64,000 nt of DNA from Bradyrhizobium sp. Ec3.3 (lineage in GTDB: Bacteria > Pseudomonadota > Alphaproteobacteria > Rhizobiales > Xanthobacteraceae), in assembly GCF_000472925.1 (NCBI RefSeq), contig NZ_AXAS01000002.1, forward strand, positions 372,001 through 436,000, given 5' to 3'. Positions 56,167 to 64,000 of this stretch are shown here, piece after piece; the stretch's first letter is position 1, and every line of letters starts with the position of its first letter. Position numbers and translations under genes: made by a program. Below the pieces are notes generated by a model that searched no databases, was not told the DNA's origin, and saw nothing but the letters and a program-made list of their open reading frames with translations.

Positions 56167-56306
56167 CGGACCTGTCGATGCCGCGACGTTATTTCTGCCC
56201 CCGTCGGCAACCTCCAACGACCTCCACTATTGTGCCCTGATGCGCGCCGCATCGGCACCTCTCCTCGACGGGATCATTGCTGTTATTTGACTGAAGCCGG
56301 TCGGGG

Positions 56307-57683
56307 CTAAGCGGCCTGGTGCCCCCGACCAACGTCGCGGTGCTGCATGTCGCGACTTCCATTCCACACTTTCAGCGCGTTCGCCGGGCTCAGCAACGCG
56401 GTCGGCTGTTGCGCAAGGTTGGCCACTTCCAAGAACTTGGTCGCCAGCGCCGCGTCACGATGCGCCGCGCGGTAAAACTTCCCTATGTACCAGTTGACAA
56501 AGCGCACCTGCGCCGTCCGCTTGCCCTCAACACGCGGGTTTTGCAAATCACTGCCCACGGCAATTTGCCAGGGAGCTTCAATGAACCGACTGGCCATCTG
56601 GAAGAATCGATGAGCAAGGCCTTGTGTTCCTTTTGCCAAACACTCGCGCAAGGCCAGCGATTCCAGACAGGCAACCGTCATTCCCTGACCATAGACAGGA
56701 TCGAAGCTGCACAAGGCGTCGCCATACACCAGATAGCCTTCTGGGAAGCGAGCCAGTTTCTCGTAGTGCCGTCGTACGTTCGAAATAAACTTGTATGTCG
56801 CAAGCGGAGTGAGCGGTTCTGCATTCTGGATCACATTGAATATTTCCGGCTTTTGCAAGCTACGTGCAAATTCAAGGAAACCAGCGTCATCCGCTGGTAC
56901 TTGATCGCCCATGTAACCGCCTAATGTCACGGTCCAACGTTCGCCCTCCTGTGGCAAAAGGGCACCAAAGCGAAAATCAGGCAAGCACGCTCCCATAAGA
57001 ACGAACTTCCTACCATACAAAAAATTCTCCATATGTTCGGGTTTGAGACGATAGAAGCGAGTGACATAGCCAAGATTGACAGTCACCTGCTCCTCTGGCG
57101 GCTTTTCGAAACCAAACGTGTTAAGCCATGTCGGGCTTGATGACCCGCGACCACTGGTATCAACCACGAGATCGGCTTCTATTGTTTCCCTGTCATCTGA
57201 ACCATCTTTTGATCGGACGCGAACGCCAGTCACGCGGCTTGACTGGCGATCAAACAACGGCTCCACGACGTCACGTCGCTCCCGCAACCGAATATTGGGT
57301 AGTTGAACGAGCCGCCGTCGTACGAAGCTCTCCAGCGTCGGTCGGCTCACCCCGAGCGCGACCATCTTGCTGGGGGTGTTGTGAAGATAGCCGCCGTAGT
57401 TGAACCAAAGGCCATCGTTGACCATGTCCGCAGGTACTGCTCCCTGCGCAATGATTCCCTCGGTAAAGCCGGGAAACGATTGCTCGAGTACCTCGCGCCC
57501 GCGGGCAAGCAATCCGTGGGTATGCCGTCCTTGCGGTGCGCCTTTGCGAGGATCAGGCGAATCCGGCAGCGCATCACGCTCAAGTACCGTAACTTCGTCG
57601 AAATGATCCGCCAAAGCGCGAGCGGCCAGAAGACCACCCATTCCCGCGCCCACAACGATCGCGTGCTTGCCAACGTGCGCCAT
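56307..57683 (-). CDS. FAD-dependent oxidoreductase/monooxygenase-like flavoprotein
   Basis: This 458-residue protein starts MAHVGKHAIVVGAGMGGLLAARALAD, an FAD-binding Rossmann fold. RPTLESFVRRRL follows, and GDALCSFDPVYGQGM is the second FAD motif of the PHBH/geranylgeranyl-reductase class. The C-terminal 100 residues are unusual and helical. It could hydroxylate or dehydrogenate a lipid or aromatic compound. It is the last gene of a minus-strand set that also contains a small alpha/beta protein and a secreted protein. Confidence 0.82.
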   Translation of the reverse strand: MAHVGKHAIVVGAGMGGLLAARALADHFDEVTVLERDALPDSPDPRKGAPQGRHTHGLLARGREVLEQSFPGFTEGIIAQGAVPADMVNDGLWFNYGGYLHNTPSKMVALGVSRPTLESFVRRRLVQLPNIRLRERRDVVEPLFDRQSSRVTGVRVRSKDGSDDRETIEADLVVDTSGRGSSSPTWLNTFGFEKPPEEQVTVNLGYVTRFYRLKPEHMENFLYGRKFVLMGACLPDFRFGALLPQEGERWTVTLGGYMGDQVPADDAGFLEFARSLQKPEIFNVIQNAEPLTPLATYKFISNVRRHYEKLARFPEGYLVYGDALCSFDPVYGQGMTVACLESLALRECLAKGTQGLAHRFFQMASRFIEAPWQIAVGSDLQNPRVEGKRTAQVRFVNWYIGKFYRAAHRDAALATKFLEVANLAQQPTALLSPANALKVWNGSRDMQHRDVGRGHQAA

Positions 57684-57815
57684 CGACCCCTCCCAGCACT
57701 TTACTTAACCGCAGGACGAAGCAGGACAGTCGTTGAACATTCACCGGGTACTATCGATTGCGCCCGGTTCAACATCATCGCGCCTTTCGGCACCACCAGC
57801 AAGGCTGCACGGGAG

Positions 57816-57848
57816 CGGAGGCCGCCGGCTCATGTCCAGCGGCCTCCG
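57816..57848. repeat. 10-bp hairpin between the small protein and flavoprotein genes
   Basis: CGGAGGCCGC (57816-57825) and GCGGCCTCCG (57839-57848) pair perfectly around a 13-base loop, 33 bp after the small protein's stop (minus strand). No T run follows, so it may process or partly terminate the transcript. Confidence 0.5.
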
Positions 57849-57880
57849 CGTTCAACCTGGTTCGCTGTGCAACGTCCCGA

Positions 57881-58180
57881 CTAGATATCGATGCTGACGG
57901 CGATGTTACGGCCCTGTAGTTCGGAAATCTTCAGTCCGTCAGCCATCACCTGCGCGAATTCTGGGTCCTTTGCCACGGCCTCCTGCACCTTGCCGTAGAC
58001 TTCCCAACTGGAATAGCGCGTCGTCACCAGCAACTCTCCTGCCCAGTGGCCCGTGTGGAAACGGGACAGCCGAAGAAATTCGGCACCGTGTTTTTCGAAG
58101 ATCTTCTTCGCCTGCCTGACAATCTTGGTCATTTCCTCAGGCTTGTCGGTCTTAAAACGGGTAAATTGCACGATCGGCAT
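57881..58180 (-). CDS. Small alpha/beta (ferredoxin-fold-like) protein, 99 aa
   Basis: It starts MPIVQFTRFKTDKPEEMTKIVRQ with GGAGGTAG close before the ATG. The sequence (beta-helix-beta pattern, LLVTTRYSSWEVYGKVQEAVAKDPEFAQVMA) resembles dimeric alpha/beta-barrel proteins (stress-response Dabb, NIPSNAP or monooxygenase-accessory type). Such proteins often assist or act as small oxygenases in secondary metabolism. The adjacent flavoprotein fits that context, but no specific role is known. Confidence 0.65.
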   Translation of the reverse strand: MPIVQFTRFKTDKPEEMTKIVRQAKKIFEKHGAEFLRLSRFHTGHWAGELLVTTRYSSWEVYGKVQEAVAKDPEFAQVMADGLKISELQGRNIAVSIDI

Positions 58181-58248
58181 GGGACTACCTCCATTGTGAT
58201 GTGAAAGATCCAAGAGGCATGTATCGAGCGAGGTTTGAGGAACGAATC

Positions 58249-59106
58249 TCAACGCAATCTCGATGAACGTTTGTCTTCATCGACTTGTTGTTGGTTCAGG
58301 CTTGGCAAGCGGCAACAACTCTGCCCTTTCGCGGCGGATGGGCTCGCATCGTCACTGGCTGAAGCACGTGGGCTGATTTCAAGACCTGCCGGCGCCACAG
58401 GCAAGGTGCGCACGAACACGAAGCGGGAGGTCAGGGGTATTTCCGCATCGGCGCGACCGTCCTGGCCGATGAGGATGAGGCCTGCTCCGCCATTTGCCAC
58501 GGTCAGGATGACTGCTTCACCTGTCCATGTCCGGATCGGCTCCATTCCTATGATGAGAAACTCACCGATGGGCTGGTCCAAATATTGAAGCCTGAGCTGC
58601 GGCGCGATTTCAGCCGGCGCAAGGCCGAAGCCCAGTTGCTGCGCGAGCGCGTAGATTTTCCGTAGCGACGCCGTCTCGCCCTGAAAGCCCAGTTCGGCGG
58701 CCGACACCGTCAGAAGCTCCACCGCCACTTTCGTGCCGCTGACGGTAAAGGCCGGCCGAGCAAGAGCCGCCGCAGCCGAGTCGCCGACGCCGCAACCGAT
58801 CGCACTCATGGCATTGAGAAGAGCGAACGAATTCGAGAATGTCCCGATTGTTATCGTCTTCCACACCGCAACATCCGAAGCGGACGTCACCGGGCTCTGC
58901 GGCTTCGGGACAGCGGGAGCCGTCTTGAGCGTCAACTGTCTCTGCAACACATCGCGTGCGGTGCATTGGGCCTTGGCGTCGTTCGTGGGCCCGAGGATGC
59001 ACGCCGTGCAGAGCGACAACACGGCAAGCGAGGTGCCGGCGCGTCGGGCAGATGCGATGGTCTGCAGCAACCATGTACCGCCCATCAGCGCAATCAGGCC
59101 CCTCAT
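58249..59106 (-). CDS. Exported protein of unknown function, 285 aa
   Basis: It starts MRGLIALMGGTWLLQ behind GGGGGAGG. It has a long signal region ending at DAKA before QCTARDV. The mature chain (ITIGTFSNSFALLNAMSAIGCGVGDSAAAALARPAF and LGFGLAPAEIAPQLRLQYLDQPIGEFLIIGMEPI) looks globular with beta strands, and CGVGDSAA is a possible local motif. No family is recognised. It is the first gene of the minus-strand unit, directly beside the divergent regulator. Confidence 0.65.
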   Translation of the reverse strand: MRGLIALMGGTWLLQTIASARRAGTSLAVLSLCTACILGPTNDAKAQCTARDVLQRQLTLKTAPAVPKPQSPVTSASDVAVWKTITIGTFSNSFALLNAMSAIGCGVGDSAAAALARPAFTVSGTKVAVELLTVSAAELGFQGETASLRKIYALAQQLGFGLAPAEIAPQLRLQYLDQPIGEFLIIGMEPIRTWTGEAVILTVANGGAGLILIGQDGRADAEIPLTSRFVFVRTLPVAPAGLEISPRASASDDASPSAAKGQSCCRLPSLNQQQVDEDKRSSRLR

Positions 59107-59161
59107 GATGACCTCCCCCGCAACGCGAGATCGGCATGCGGCGATGCTGTTCTTGTTCGAC

Positions 59162-59196
59162 GTGTTCGGAGGATGCCAGCATGTCCTCCGGAACAC
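59162..59196. promoter_or_regulatory. Near-perfect 12-bp inverted repeat in the divergent promoter region
   Basis: GTGTTCGGAGGA (59162-59173) and TCCTCCGGAACAC (59184-59196) are reverse complements apart from one bulged base, with a ten-base centre. It sits midway between the exported-protein gene (start 59106) and the regulator gene (start 59245), where an operator for both directions would be expected. Confidence 0.5.
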
Positions 59197-59244
59197 TTTA
59201 CAAGCGGCTTTCTTTTTTCTTACCGTTACCTTCTAACCCGATCC

Positions 59245-60831
59245 ATGGTGCCATCTTACCTGGAGGGGCAGCATTTGTTTTATTCATTCGCGGACTGCAC
59301 TCTCAACACGGATCAGCGTGAGCTCCGCCGTAACGGCGACCTCGTTGTCGTCGCGCCGCAAGTCTTCGATCTTCTCGCGTACCTGATCTGCAATCGCGAA
59401 CACGTGGTCAGCAAGGACGACCTCATCGCTGCGATCTGGAAGGGGCGGGTCGTTTCGGACTCGGCGCTGACGACCCGCATCAATGGGGTCCGATGCGCGA
59501 TCGGTGACAGCGGCGAGGAGCAGCGGCTTATCAGGACGCTACCGCGCAAGGGCGTCCGCTTCGTCGGGGTCGTGCACGAAGAGCGAGAGCCTGCGCATGT
59601 GATTGCCGGGTCTTGGGATCGGCCGGAACAGACGCTACCTTATCCGGAGCGGATCTCGATTGCCGTACTGCCGTTCAACAACATGAGCGGCGATCCCGAG
59701 CAGGAATACTTCGCGGACGGCATGGTCGAGGAAATCACGACAGCGCTTTCGCGGTTCCATTGGCTGTTCGTGATCGCTCGCAATTCGAGCTTCGCCTTCA
59801 AAGGCAAGGCGATCGACATCAAGGAAGTCGGACGCAGGCTCGGCGTGCGCTATGTCCTCGAGGGCTCCGTGCGCAAGGCGTCCGGAAAAGTTCGCATAGC
59901 AGGACAATTGATCGACGCGGCAACGGGCGCGCATGTCTGGGCGGATAGCTTCGAGCGAGACCTGAGCGATATTTTCGTACTTCAGGATGAGATAACGACC
60001 GCGGTCGTCTGCGCGATCCTGCCAACATTGCTTCGAACGGAAATTGCAGCGGCAACTCGGCGGCGGCCGGAAAACCTCACCGCCTATGACCTTCAACTCC
60101 GAGCCATGGCTCAGTATTCCCAGGCGACCCGCAAGGGTGTGGCCGAGGCGATCAGGCTGGCCAATCGCGCCCTCGAGCTCGATCCCGGGTTCGGCTTTGT
60201 CGCGGCGCTGGCGGGTCTCTGTCACATGGTCAAGGTACTATGGGGCTTCTCGACTGACCCTCAATCCGACAGGAATGAAGCAGTGCGGTTTGTGCACCTC
60301 GCGTCAAGGATCGATGATGGTGATCCGCAGACGCTGGCAACGTCCGCGTTGGTCTTGGCGTTCATGGTCGGCGATTTCGAACGTAGTATCGAGATGGTCG
60401 ACCGGGCGGTCGCGCTCAACCCCAATTCATACTGGCTATGGCTCGACAGAGGCTGGGTCTATCACACCGCGGGGGCTCCGGAGGAAGCGATCCGCAGCTT
60501 CGAACATGCAACGCGCCTGAGCCCGATCGACCCGATGCTGGACCGGTTATCGGTTGGCATGGGGATGGCCTTTATCGAGCTTCGTCGCTTTGACGAGGCC
60601 ATCGCCGCGGGCAAGAAGGCTTTCCGGTTCAACCCCTCTCTTTCGGCGACTTACTGGTGTCTGGCGTCTGCTTTTGCCCATCTCGGACGTGATGCAGAAG
60701 CGCATGAGGCTGCGGGCCGTCTGCTCGAGCTTGATCCCGCCTTCACGATATCCACGTGGATGGCTCGAGGTGGACAGACCAACGCAAGGCTGGCGATCGA
60801 AGGTCTCCGCAAGGCGGGGCTACCCGAGTGA
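59245..60831 (+). CDS. Winged-helix / TolB-like / TPR regulatory protein
   Basis: From MVPSYLEGQHLF the product is 528 residues. An OmpR-type winged-helix DNA-binding domain (about 10-105; VSKDDLIAAIWKGRVVSDSALTTRI) is followed directly by a TolB-N-like domain (ISIAVLPFNNMSGDPEQEYFADGM) and then TPR repeats (about 290-528). This architecture is known from CadC-like and adenylate-cyclase-associated regulators, but here no membrane segment and no cyclase domain are present. It is divergent from the flavoprotein unit and is the probable regulator of it. The start has no clear ribosome site. Confidence 0.82.
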   Translation: MVPSYLEGQHLFYSFADCTLNTDQRELRRNGDLVVVAPQVFDLLAYLICNREHVVSKDDLIAAIWKGRVVSDSALTTRINGVRCAIGDSGEEQRLIRTLPRKGVRFVGVVHEEREPAHVIAGSWDRPEQTLPYPERISIAVLPFNNMSGDPEQEYFADGMVEEITTALSRFHWLFVIARNSSFAFKGKAIDIKEVGRRLGVRYVLEGSVRKASGKVRIAGQLIDAATGAHVWADSFERDLSDIFVLQDEITTAVVCAILPTLLRTEIAAATRRRPENLTAYDLQLRAMAQYSQATRKGVAEAIRLANRALELDPGFGFVAALAGLCHMVKVLWGFSTDPQSDRNEAVRFVHLASRIDDGDPQTLATSALVLAFMVGDFERSIEMVDRAVALNPNSYWLWLDRGWVYHTAGAPEEAIRSFEHATRLSPIDPMLDRLSVGMGMAFIELRRFDEAIAAGKKAFRFNPSLSATYWCLASAFAHLGRDAEAHEAAGRLLELDPAFTISTWMARGGQTNARLAIEGLRKAGLPE

Positions 60832-60871
60832 ACTGCGCTCGTTTGCTCTTACGGATTGGTGCAGCCGGCCC

Positions 60872-61636
60872 CTACCCGAGGATCCCCTTCAATCCCGCAT
60901 AGATCGAGCCGACCGCCGTGGCGGCGACGCCCACGAGCGGGCCGACAGTCTGCATGAGGTCCTGGATCAGGCGCGCCCTGCGGCGCAGTTGCTCCTCGCC
61001 GACATGCTGGCCGAGAAGGCGCGCCATCCTGAAGGCGAAGGCGTTGGGCTTGCCGCCTTGCGTCAGCACCCGCGGCAGCACCTGGAAGATCACGACACCG
61101 AGGATGTTGCCGGACAGGAAGGCGAGCAGGATGCTCGCGCCATATTCGAAGACCTCGCGCCACTCGACCCAGACTTCGGGAAGGATCGGGACGCGGTCGT
61201 GGATGCCGGTCACCGTCAGCATCAGCTGGATGCTGAGGGCCGCACACAGCACGCCCAGCACCAGCGCACCGATCAGGGAGATCCGGTGCAGCGGATAAGC
61301 GATGAGGCCGAACAGCAGGGGTATGACGATCGACGCCAGCCGCAGCGGCAGCGGCGAGATGTTGAAGGTGATGGTAACGAGGACGTGCGCGGCCACCAGC
61401 AGCAGCGCGGGAATTGCGACATAGAGAACCGCGTGGGTCGCAAAATACCGCAGCGGATTGTTGTAACGCTCGAGCCGGGCGCCGACCCGGTCGAGATCGC
61501 GCCTGAGCCGGTCGAGGTCAGCGACGATCTCGTCGATCTCGGCGAGCATGGGACGCACGACACGAAGATCGCGCGAGCAGTGCTTGCACGCGATGGCCTC
61601 ATCCTTGATGGTTTCGGCGCAGAACGGGCACTCCAT
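60872..61636 (-). CDS. Zinc-ribbon membrane protein
   Basis: This 254-residue protein begins MECPFCAETIKDEAIACKHCSRDLRVV, a zinc ribbon of two CxxC pairs. A coiled coil (AEIDEIVADLDRLRRDLDRVGARLERY) and about four membrane segments (roughly 68-90, 97-135 and 160-185) follow. The C-terminal helices (LLGQHVGEEQLRRRARLIQDLMQTVG) face the cytosol. It is the last gene of the CHAT-protease unit, two bases after the shorter zinc-ribbon protein. No family is named. Confidence 0.65.
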   Translation of the reverse strand: MECPFCAETIKDEAIACKHCSRDLRVVRPMLAEIDEIVADLDRLRRDLDRVGARLERYNNPLRYFATHAVLYVAIPALLLVAAHVLVTITFNISPLPLRLASIVIPLLFGLIAYPLHRISLIGALVLGVLCAALSIQLMLTVTGIHDRVPILPEVWVEWREVFEYGASILLAFLSGNILGVVIFQVLPRVLTQGGKPNAFAFRMARLLGQHVGEEQLRRRARLIQDLMQTVGPLVGVAATAVGSIYAGLKGILG

Positions 61637-61638
61637 CG

Positions 61639-61836
61639 TCAGCGCGACTTCCTGCGGGTCATGATCGCCTCGATCTCGGCTCGGGCGCGCCGCAACTCCT
61701 CACGTAGCAGGTCCCGCTTGCGCAGAAGATCGTCGCGCTCGGCGATCAGCGTGGCGGGAATGGCAATGTCGCGCGCGCAGGACGCGCAGACCAGCGCGCT
61801 CTCGACATTGTCCGACTGGCAATAGGGACACTTCAT
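61639..61836 (-). CDS. Small zinc-ribbon coiled-coil protein, 65 aa
   Basis: It starts MKCPYCQSDNVESALVCASCARDI, with two CxxC pairs like those of the next protein, then a short coiled coil (ERDDLLRKRDLLREELRRARAEIEAIM). It lies four bases after the exported-protein gene and two before the membrane zinc-ribbon gene, so the four genes are tightly linked. It may be a soluble partner or duplicate of the membrane protein's N-terminus. Confidence 0.7.
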   Translation of the reverse strand: MKCPYCQSDNVESALVCASCARDIAIPATLIAERDDLLRKRDLLREELRRARAEIEAIMTRRKSR

Positions 61837-61840
61837 CGCT

Positions 61841-62284
61841 TCATTTCGGCGCGACTTTCAGGATGAAACTGGCAGTGCCGGGGCGGCCGTCGCTGTCCTT
61901 GATGTCGACCCGCACCATATATTCGCCCGGCGGCAATTCGGCATCCTGCATGTTGATGCCGTCGGCCTGGATGAACGGCTTGACCCGCGCGGTCAGGTCC
62001 ACGTTGGGCGAGCGCAGGAAGATCACCTTGACCGAGTCCGGATCGATCTTCGCCCCGCCGAAGGACTCGAACTTGAGCTGCAATCGCAGCGGCGAGCTGA
62101 CGGCATCGCTGGGCGAAACCACTTCCACCTTCGGACCGCGCAAAATGCCGCGCCGGTCGGTCGCAATGGCCGCCTTCGGCGGTGGCAGCCTGGCTTCGTC
62201 TTCCGTGATCAATTGCGTCGCTCGCGCGGCCCCCGAACTCAAGAGGCCGGCCGCGACGAGCCCGAGCAGCGTCTTCCGCATCAT
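61841..62284 (-). CDS. Exported protein of unknown function, 147 aa
   Basis: It starts MMRKTLLGLVAAGLLSSGAARA, a clear signal peptide. The mature part (LQLKFESFGGAKIDPDSVKVIFLRS and PPGEYMVRVDIKDSDGRPGTASFILKVAP) reads as a beta-sandwich domain like fibronectin or Ig modules. No catalytic motif is seen. It sits between the CHAT protease and the zinc-ribbon genes. Confidence 0.68.
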   Translation of the reverse strand: MMRKTLLGLVAAGLLSSGAARATQLITEDEARLPPPKAAIATDRRGILRGPKVEVVSPSDAVSSPLRLQLKFESFGGAKIDPDSVKVIFLRSPNVDLTARVKPFIQADGINMQDAELPPGEYMVRVDIKDSDGRPGTASFILKVAPK

Positions 62285-62321
62285 CCTCGCTCAACCCTTC
62301 CTTCCCACACACCACGTCCCG

Positions 62322-64000
62322 CTAGCGCACCCCGCCGTCGCCGATGATCGAGTACGGCGCCCAGAACAGCGGATGCGCGTAGGCGAATTCGGTCTTGCCC
62401 TCGCCGTTAAGATAGCCCGGGCCGTCGACGAGAGCCATCATCGCCTGGCGCAGCGCCTCGCTGCGTCCGATCTTCGGATCGTCCGCCTGCCGCTTGAACA
62501 GGTCCGTCACCAGCTGCCGCGCCGATTGCGAATGCACCGACCAGTTCGTGACCAGCAGCGCACGCGTACCGGCATAGAAGAAGGCGCGGCCAAGGCCCGA
62601 GGCCGCCTCGGCGCCGGCCCCTGCTCCAGCACCGGTGTTGCATGCCGACAGGATGACCCAATCTGCATCGAGCTTGAGGCCTAGGATCTCCTCCATGGTC
62701 AGGAGGCCATCCCCCTCCTCTCCCGTCACCGCCGGCGACGACAGTGCGAGCGCGGGCTGGGTCAGGCCGTTGAGCTCGCCCGGCACGAGGCCATGGGTCG
62801 CGAAGGCGAGGATCTTGAAGCCGGAGAGGTTCATGGTCTTGACCGCGCTCTCGGTCGCCTTGCTGCCCAGGAACAAGACCTTTGACGGGTCAGCCTGCAA
62901 GGCAATCGCGATCGACTTCAACTCGTCCGCGGTGTCGGGCAGCCGGGGCAGCAGCGCGAGCTCGGCGCTGTCGACGCCTTCCAGCTTCGGACTGTTACGC
63001 CGCTTCAAGGGCATGCCGCGTGTCACGTTGCCGCCGGCATCCGCAACCTGGACCTTGGCATCGGTGGCTTCCGCCTCGGCCTGCTGATCCCTGTTGAAAT
63101 AGGGATCGCCGAAAGCCACCAGCTCGCTGCGTCCGGGCTTGCCTGGCGGTAATTGCCGCAGCGTCCTCAAAGCGGCCGCCGACGGCACCGTCGTTACCGC
63201 ATGGGTACGCGCAAGCCATGGCACGTTGCGATAGCTGACGAACAGCGGGTCATCATCCTGCGACACCTCCGCAGGCGCCGTCGGCAGCAATGAGAGCGGC
63301 AGCAAGCCGAGCGCGCCGTTGGTGACGACGATCAGGTTCTTCGCCGGCTTCCAGCCGCCTTCGACCGGCTTCAGCAGGAGCTCGTAGAGCTCGTAGGCGA
63401 GCTTTAGGTCGAACGGGGGAATGTCCGAGATCATCGCCGCCTGCGGCTCGAGCGCCTCGCGCAGCTTGCGGATCTTGCTCTCGATGTCGCCGATCCTGGC
63501 ATTGACTGCGGCGAAGGCTACCGGACCCGACTTGGGGACGGCCCAAACGAAGCTGCCGTTCTGGCCGAAATAGAACGACAGCATCGCCTCGTTGTCGGAC
63601 AGCGTCGCGCGGATTTCCGCTACGCTCGGCGGCTTGGGCGAAACCAGATCGGCGTAAGACGGAAACTTCTGCTTGATCTCCTGCCGCGCCTTGTCGCGCT
63701 CGCCGCGCAACGCCGCGATCGAGGCCTGGATCTGCTGAACGCCCTTCTCGTCGCGATCGGCCGAGGGAATGGCGAGCACGTTGTTGAGCGTGCCGAGCTG
63801 GGCATTGACCTGCTTGGTCAGGTCCTGCTCCTTGCGCACGAGATCGGCCAGCGCCGGGTCCTTCGCCGCCGCGCGCGCACTGGAAGCTGCCAGCGCCTGC
63901 TGGACAGACCGGCCGCGGATGGCGTCGGCAAGGCTGAAGGTCTCCTCGCCGACCTCGTTGCTGGTTCCCTCGGCGCGTGCGAGCAGGAGGAAATAATTTT
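62322..64000 (-). CDS. CHAT-domain (caspase-like) protease, 5' end beyond the window
   Basis: The open frame runs off the right edge, so the N-terminus is missing; the visible part is 559 residues. The CHAT domain occupies about the last 330. The caspase-like dyad is the histidine of FATHGLVPG (codon at 62793) and the cysteine of LSACNTGAG (codon at 62640). The part before it is helical (EEKxF-type repeats, SLADAIRGRSVQQALAASS), and the missing N-terminus probably carries TPR repeats, as in most CHAT proteins. CHAT proteases include gasdermin-activating and Craspase-type defence enzymes, but many have unrelated roles. The downstream secreted and zinc-ribbon genes seem to form one unit with it. 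Confidence 0.85.
   Translation of the reverse strand, partial: NYFLLLARAEGTSNEVGEETFSLADAIRGRSVQQALAASSARAAAKDPALADLVRKEQDLTKQVNAQLGTLNNVLAIPSADRDEKGVQQIQASIAALRGERDKARQEIKQKFPSYADLVSPKPPSVAEIRATLSDNEAMLSFYFGQNGSFVWAVPKSGPVAFAAVNARIGDIESKIRKLREALEPQAAMISDIPPFDLKLAYELYELLLKPVEGGWKPAKNLIVVTNGALGLLPLSLLPTAPAEVSQDDDPLFVSYRNVPWLARTHAVTTVPSAAALRTLRQLPPGKPGRSELVAFGDPYFNRDQQAEAEATDAKVQVADAGGNVTRGMPLKRRNSPKLEGVDSAELALLPRLPDTADELKSIAIALQADPSKVLFLGSKATESAVKTMNLSGFKILAFATHGLVPGELNGLTQPALALSSPAVTGEEGDGLLTMEEILGLKLDADWVILSACNTGAGAGAGAEAASGLGRAFFYAGTRALLVTNWSVHSQSARQLVTDLFKRQADDPKIGRSEALRQAMMALVDGPGYLNGEGKTEFAYAHPLFWAPYSIIGDGGVR

Noticed and set aside
55333..60850. Integrated mobile element or genomic island with ends
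   Set aside because: GC content drops, but no integrase, transposase, tRNA or direct-repeat ends could be found.

Overview
The window looks like chromosomal DNA of a Bradyrhizobium-type alphaproteobacterium. The evidence is the high GC content, the CATTCCGGG-type palindromic repeats, a cycHJKL-type cytochrome c maturation cluster, a FeuP/FeuQ-like two-component pair and an NAD-linked FdsGBA-type formate dehydrogenase. No rRNA, tRNA, CRISPR array, integrase or insertion sequence was seen. All identifications are from reading motifs; no database search was run. Layout: (1) 0.2-6.1 kb, plus strand: a 45-residue protein, two tandem oxalate/formate-type MFS antiporters and a CBS-pair protein. Each is preceded by a copy of the same operator-like promoter motif and three are followed by strong terminators. 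A ketopantoate-reductase-like and a FAH-family enzyme follow. (2) 6.3-11.1 kb, accessory: a PIGK-repeat secreted peptide, a secreted protein that may have a permuted papain-like fold, a membrane protein, and a minus-strand pair made of a nine-segment membrane protein and a cyclodipeptide-synthase-like protein. This pair is the best candidate here for an undescribed system. (3) 11.4-17.5 kb: nitronate monooxygenase, MDR oxidoreductase, CDF metal exporter and a PAS histidine kinase. (4) 17.5-24.6 kb: a LysR regulator divergent from fdsGBA-fdhD-fdsD. It could oxidise formate released by oxalate breakdown, which would link it to the antiporters at the left end. (5) 24.6-35.9 kb, minus strand: cycH-cycJ-cycK-cycL, degP-like protease, OmpR-type regulator, histidine kinase and glnE, with a perfect 18-bp palindrome upstream of cycH. 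(6) 36-40.5 kb, minus strand: two unknown proteins, feuQ/feuP-like genes and a 50-residue membrane protein, with a candidate autoregulatory site and a 19-bp perfect hairpin. (7) 40.7-55.3 kb: Ku, an orphan Flp pilin, an M20 peptidase, a CAP-domain protein, aldo/keto reductase, TPP enzyme, alpha/beta hydrolase, DHA2 MFS exporter, a YcgN-like protein, a class A penicillin-binding protein and a DUF1214/DUF1254 pair. (8) 55.3-60.8 kb, more AT-rich and apparently accessory: a frameshifted GrpB gene, then a divergent unit with a winged-helix/TolB-like/TPR regulator on one side and a secreted protein, a small alpha/beta protein and a flavoprotein on the other. A near-perfect inverted repeat lies between the two arms. 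(9) 60.9-64 kb, minus strand: a CHAT-protease operon with a secreted protein and two zinc-ribbon proteins, cut by the window edge.
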